From Gammaproteobacteria bacterium (GTDB lineage Bacteria > Pseudomonadota > Gammaproteobacteria > Steroidobacterales > JABDKV01), in assembly GCA_029862285.1 (NCBI GenBank), contig JAOTXR010000048.1:1-9396 (forward strand): a stretch of DNA of 9,396 bases, read 5' to 3'. Both the position numbers and the translations under genes were made by a program. The first letter of the stretch is position 1; each line of letters starts with the position of its first letter. The notes under the pieces are model-generated. The model was not told where the DNA came from. It saw only the letters and a program-made list of their open reading frames with translations, and ran no database searches. Below, in pieces: positions 6,794-9,396 of the stretch.

Positions 6794-7498
6794 TCAGTCG
6801 GGCAGCAACTCGAAGCGATGACCGCGGTGATTCAGAATTACGCCAGCAGGCGTGATTTTTTCTACGGTGCCACCCTCGTCAAGGCGATTGCCTTCCCGGT
6901 ACTTGCGGTTATTGACGAAAACAAAACGGCGTTCGGCTGCCGGCGCATAAACATGTATATCCAGGTGAAAAACGGGCAACTGTGCCCGTCCACTCAACAC
7001 CAGATCTTGGTAAGCAGGAAACTGCTCTGCCGGTGCTTCCGGCAGGTTGGTTAGCATGCGTGATGGTGTTTCTCCAGCACTCAGTGGTTCCCGGGATACA
7101 GAAACCTTGCCCGACGGAACTCCAGCGGGTGTGTCCGGTTGTATTGACTGCACGGGCACCGCCTCGTTCTTGAGTGGTCGTATTTCGCGGTTGCCCGGGG
7201 TGACAACTTCCGCCAGCGGTGTGTCCGATGCGACGCCAGGCAAGGGCGGAACTTGCGACATCCGCTTCACGCCGGCTATTGGCTTGTCCAGCTCCGGTAT
7301 CGCGTTATTGCCCATCAACCTGATCACAAACATTGCGATCACGATCGAACTTATAAGCAACACGGTTATAAGCCTGAGCGGTGGTGTCGATGCTGCAGGT
7401 TCAGCGATTTCGTCCAGGACGGTCTCGTGCGTAATCTGACGCGGTTGGTTGCCACGTAAGACCTCAGCTCTGCGCAGGGCATCGAGGATAAACGACAT
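6794..7498 (-). CDS. gspB: Type II secretion assembly protein GspB (ExeB-like)
   Basis: The 234-residue inner-membrane protein begins MSFILDALRRAE, the hallmark N-terminus of GspB/ExeB. A single transmembrane helix spans about residues 42-62. A Pro-rich, low-complexity periplasmic linker covers about 65-170. The C-terminal GspB domain (172-234) includes FHLDIHVYAPAAERRFVFVN, then YREGNRL and the closing GVILNHRGHRFELLPD. In Aeromonas, ExeA and ExeB form an inner-membrane complex that helps the ExeD secretin assemble across the peptidoglycan. The start codon overlaps the exeA stop (TGATG on the minus strand), so the two are translationally coupled and probably made in fixed ratio. Length and domain layout are normal for the family. 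A small 5-bp-stem hairpin overlaps the stop but lacks a T-tract. Confidence 0.92.
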   Translation of the reverse strand: MSFILDALRRAEVLRGNQPRQITHETVLDEIAEPAASTPPLRLITVLLISSIVIAMFVIRLMGNNAIPELDKPIAGVKRMSQVPPLPGVASDTPLAEVVTPGNREIRPLKNEAVPVQSIQPDTPAGVPSGKVSVSREPLSAGETPSRMLTNLPEAPAEQFPAYQDLVLSGRAQLPVFHLDIHVYAPAAERRFVFVNNRKYREGNRLDEGGTVEKITPAGVILNHRGHRFELLPD

Positions 7499-9210
7499 CA
7501 GTTGCGCGTCCTTAGTCGCGGTTCGTCGCTGCCGTTAACATTGTTGAGCGCAATCAGCGTATGCACACCAGCCATGCCGTCTACGGCGAGACGGCTCTGG
7601 CGTTGAAACTGTCGCACGCGTTCGGCAAGCGTCTGGTCGTAGTAGTTTGAGTTGTTCGTCGGCCCGCCCTGCAGGGCTTCCAGTTGTTGTCGTAACCAGC
7701 GCACGCCGTCACTACGGATGCCTGGAACCATAAGACTGTTGGCGATCGGGTTCGGGCGCCAGACCAGCAGGTATTCGCCAAACCACAGTTCTCTCACCTG
7801 CTCGGTCGGGACAGCATAACTGTTATTTCCGAGCAAAAATTGGGCAGTATCGTTGCCGATACCGGCAATGACGACCTGATGGGTTTCGCCACCCGGCGCG
7901 ACGAGAGACAGGATCGCAGGGCGATCGAGTTGCTGCAGTAGTTTCCAGGACCCGACCTGGAATTCGCACTTCAGGTTCTTTGCCCGAACCTGCTCACAGG
8001 GTGATCCATGCCTGCTGTCGAGATTTACACTCCACAAGCGCAGTAATGCGCGCATGGCCGCGTCGGTGCCGGTCAAATTTCCCGCCGAAGTGAGCAGTTC
8101 GGTTAGTGGTAACTCAGATCGCGGGTCTGTGTCGGTGGCCGCGGCATTGGCCGTGGCGATCGGTGCCGAAGCAAGTTGCAAACTTCGCGACAGGCGGAGA
8201 CCTTGCAGCGGCTCCGTTGCATCCTCAAGAGATAGAGTGCCGGTCAGCCCGCGCATCCCTTGGATTGATTTCGATGTAGCAACCTGCAGATCGGGTAGCT
8301 GCGGTCCGGCCGGCCACAGCCAGCTAATCGCGGCGATGATGAGTGCCAGCACGGCAGCAGCGATACCAATTTCGGGCAGCCAGCCGGCGATCCGCCCGGG
8401 TTTTTCGCGGCCACTGATTTCTGCCGCTGCTTCGCGAACGAGTTGGCGCGAAATCTCCGGCTTCTCTTTGGTATACGCTCCGAGCAGGGCCCGATCGCAG
8501 ATTACGTTGATTAACCTGGGCACACCTCCGGAAGCGCGATGTACCTCGGTAAGTGCCAGCTTGCTGAAGATCGGCCGTCTTGCGCCGGCTACCTCGAGAC
8601 GATGGCGTACATACGCTTTTGTTTCGGTGGCGCTGAGGTTAGTAAGGTGATAACGCCCGGTAATGCGTTGTGCCAGCTGACGCAGGTCGTTGCGGGCCAG
8701 GGTCTGACGCAACTCCGGCTGACCGACCAGAATAATCTGTAGCAATTTCTGTTTTGCAGTCTCGAGGTTGGTTAGCAGCCGCAGTTGCTCGAGCACGTCA
8801 GCATCGAGATTCTGTGCTTCGTCGACGAGCAGTACGGTGTGTCTGCCTGAGACATGTGCCTCGAGCAAGTGTTTGTTGAGGCTATCGACCAGATCCTTGA
8901 TGCTCGGATCGTCGGGCCGGTCCAGGTGCAGTTCATCGAAAATTGTCTCCAGAAACTCCTGCGCAGACAGCCTGGGGTTGAGCACGACCGCCAGGTCGAT
9001 ATCGTCGGGCAGCCGGTCGAGCAGGCTTCGGGTAAGTAGTGTTTTGCCGGTGCCGACCTCACCGGTCAACTGGATGAAGCCGCCGCTTTCAGTTACGCCA
9101 TACAGCAGGTGCGCCAGGGCCTCGCCATGGCGATTGCTGAGATACAGGTACTGCGGGTCCGGCGTGATTGCGAACGGTTTTTCCCGCAGCCCGAAAAACT
9201 GCGTATACAT
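7498..9210 (-). CDS. exeA: Type II secretion ATPase GspA/ExeA, with C39-like and peptidoglycan-binding domains
   Basis: The 570-residue protein begins MYTQFFGLREKPFAITPDPQ, the canonical ExeA start. An AAA ATPase domain follows with Walker A GEVGTGKT (50-57), Walker B TVLLVDEAQ (125-133) and ILVGQPEL as sensor region. A single transmembrane helix lies at about 282-299. The periplasmic part has a low-complexity linker (300-385), a C39-peptidase-like domain (about 385-487) and a peptidoglycan-binding_1 domain (about 498-556; VRWLRQQLEAL, VRQFQRQSRLAVDGMAG). ExeA binds peptidoglycan and with ExeB promotes secretin assembly for type II secretion; this is known from Aeromonas, and the role here is by homology. 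The domain order matches full-length GspA proteins. The related ATPases of exosortase/EPS loci are shorter, and the adjacent gspB argues for secretion. The gene heads an apparent exeA-gspB-DAK2/DegV operon. Confidence 0.93.
   Translation of the reverse strand: MYTQFFGLREKPFAITPDPQYLYLSNRHGEALAHLLYGVTESGGFIQLTGEVGTGKTLLTRSLLDRLPDDIDLAVVLNPRLSAQEFLETIFDELHLDRPDDPSIKDLVDSLNKHLLEAHVSGRHTVLLVDEAQNLDADVLEQLRLLTNLETAKQKLLQIILVGQPELRQTLARNDLRQLAQRITGRYHLTNLSATETKAYVRHRLEVAGARRPIFSKLALTEVHRASGGVPRLINVICDRALLGAYTKEKPEISRQLVREAAAEISGREKPGRIAGWLPEIGIAAAVLALIIAAISWLWPAGPQLPDLQVATSKSIQGMRGLTGTLSLEDATEPLQGLRLSRSLQLASAPIATANAAATDTDPRSELPLTELLTSAGNLTGTDAAMRALLRLWSVNLDSRHGSPCEQVRAKNLKCEFQVGSWKLLQQLDRPAILSLVAPGGETHQVVIAGIGNDTAQFLLGNNSYAVPTEQVRELWFGEYLLVWRPNPIANSLMVPGIRSDGVRWLRQQLEALQGGPTNNSNYYDQTLAERVRQFQRQSRLAVDGMAGVHTLIALNNVNGSDEPRLRTRN
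7509..7513 (-). promoter_or_regulatory. Ribosome binding site of gspB inside the end of exeA
   Basis: On the minus strand AAGGA lies ten bases before the gspB ATG, inside the last codons of exeA. It allows re-initiation as well as direct loading at the TGATG junction. Confidence 0.5.
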
Positions 9211-9239
9211 GGGCCAGATGCTCTACGGCTGGGTCTGAC

Positions 9240-9245
9240 ATTCTA
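9240..9245 (-). promoter_or_regulatory. Possible -10 element of exeA
   Basis: On the minus strand the hexamer TAGAAT matches the -10 consensus at five of six positions and lies about 30 bases before the exeA start. No convincing -35 is present at 16-18 bases upstream (the best is TTCTGA), so this is a weak call. It falls just downstream of the hairpin that ends the preceding gene, which is a sensible place for a new promoter. Confidence 0.25.
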
Positions 9246-9265
9246 CCACCAAGGCTTCGCCCCTC

Positions 9266-9318
9266 AGAAAGGGACAGTCCGCCTGATTGCCGGGCGATCA
9301 GGTGGGCTGTCCCTTTTT
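9266..9318. terminator. Long hairpin, terminator and/or REP-like palindrome
   Basis: The outer arms AAAGGGACAG (9268-9277) and CTGTCCCTTT (9307-9316) pair exactly. The stem continues inward through TCC/GGG and GCCTGAT/ATCAGGT and outward by two more pairs, giving about 22 pairs with three G-U type pairs and a 9-base loop (9288-9296). A run of five T follows on the plus strand; leftward transcripts end in a weaker TTTCT. It lies between the polymerase-like gene and exeA and could end transcription in both directions. The GGGACAG arm also resembles palindromic intergenic repeats seen in other gammaproteobacteria. Confidence 0.6.
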
Positions 9319-9396
9319 GCCGCGGTGGATGCTGGCGTCGCCGAAGCGGGTGCGAATGTGATCCAGCGCCTGGTCCAGCTCGGTGGTCGTGGGGGT
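9298..9396 (-). CDS. C-terminal fragment, probable Y-family DNA polymerase (DinB-like)
   Basis: Only the last 32 codons and the stop are in the window; the gene enters from the right edge. The visible translation contains LDQALDHIRTRFGDASIHRG and ends with KKGQPT. The IRxRFGxxxIxRG pattern is typical of the very C-terminus of DinB/UmuC-type (Y-family) translesion polymerases, downstream of the little-finger domain. The evidence is short, so the name is tentative. The final codons (from about AAA AAG GGA CAG) and the TGA lie inside the hairpin at 9266-9318. The last six residues are therefore encoded by the palindrome, and the original end may have been changed by it. Confidence 0.5.
   Translation of the reverse strand, partial: TPTTTELDQALDHIRTRFGDASIHRGKKGQPT

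Noticed and set aside
6789..6802. Small hairpin CCCGATCAGTCGGG at the gspB stop as a terminator
   Set aside because: The stem is only five pairs with a four-base loop and no T-tract, and the next gene starts 23 bases downstream on the same strand.
8054..8650. Long plus-strand open frame of 198 codons
   Set aside because: It lies wholly antisense to exeA, whose translation matches the GspA family throughout. The antisense product is a Ser/Arg/Ala-rich string with no domain, as expected for a shadow frame in GC-rich DNA.
7498..9210. Reading the ATPase as the exosortase-associated ATPase of an EPS locus
   Set aside because: The protein is full length with transmembrane, C39-like and peptidoglycan-binding domains, and it overlaps a clear gspB, so the type II secretion assignment is better supported.

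Overview
The window looks like a chromosomal segment of a free-living gammaproteobacterium. It has moderately high GC, a GspA/ExeA plus GspB/ExeB pair of the type II secretion system, an outer-membrane-type lipoprotein peptidase and a CRP-type palindrome. The exact lineage cannot be fixed from the sequence; a marine Chromatiales/Woeseiales-like background would fit but is a guess. No phage, insertion sequence, CRISPR array, tRNA or rRNA was seen.

Layout. Left block (1-1800, minus strand): the first 23 codons of an exported protein, preceded by a complete M28-family zinc metallopeptidase predicted to be a lipoprotein. A divergent regulatory region follows (about 1801-2219). It contains a perfect TGTGA-N6-TCACA palindrome (CRP/Vfr-like) and a separate perfect 10-bp inverted repeat. 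Centre (2220-4903, plus strand): a two-gene unit with a 4-base ATGA overlap, coding for a WbuB/WcaI-like GT4 glycosyltransferase and a WecA/MraY-family sugar-1-phosphate transferase with an unusual cytoplasmic C-terminal extension. Together they could start and extend an undecaprenyl-linked glycan. Right block (4929-9210, minus strand): a probable operon exeA (gspA) - gspB - DAK2/DegV fusion. The first two genes overlap by one base and the third follows after 23 bases. ExeA and GspB together couple ATP hydrolysis and peptidoglycan contact to secretin assembly. The third gene resembles a one-chain fatty acid kinase (FakA-like kinase joined to a FakB-like lipid-binding domain). At the right edge (9298-9396, minus strand) is the last part of a gene that looks like a Y-family DNA polymerase (DinB type). 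Its stop codon lies inside a 22-bp-stem hairpin.

Nothing here is a clearly new defence or mobile system. The points most worth a second look are the fused Fak-like protein in the secretion operon, the WecA extension, the CRP-like site with its neighbouring inverted repeat, and the REP-like hairpin at the end of the polymerase gene.
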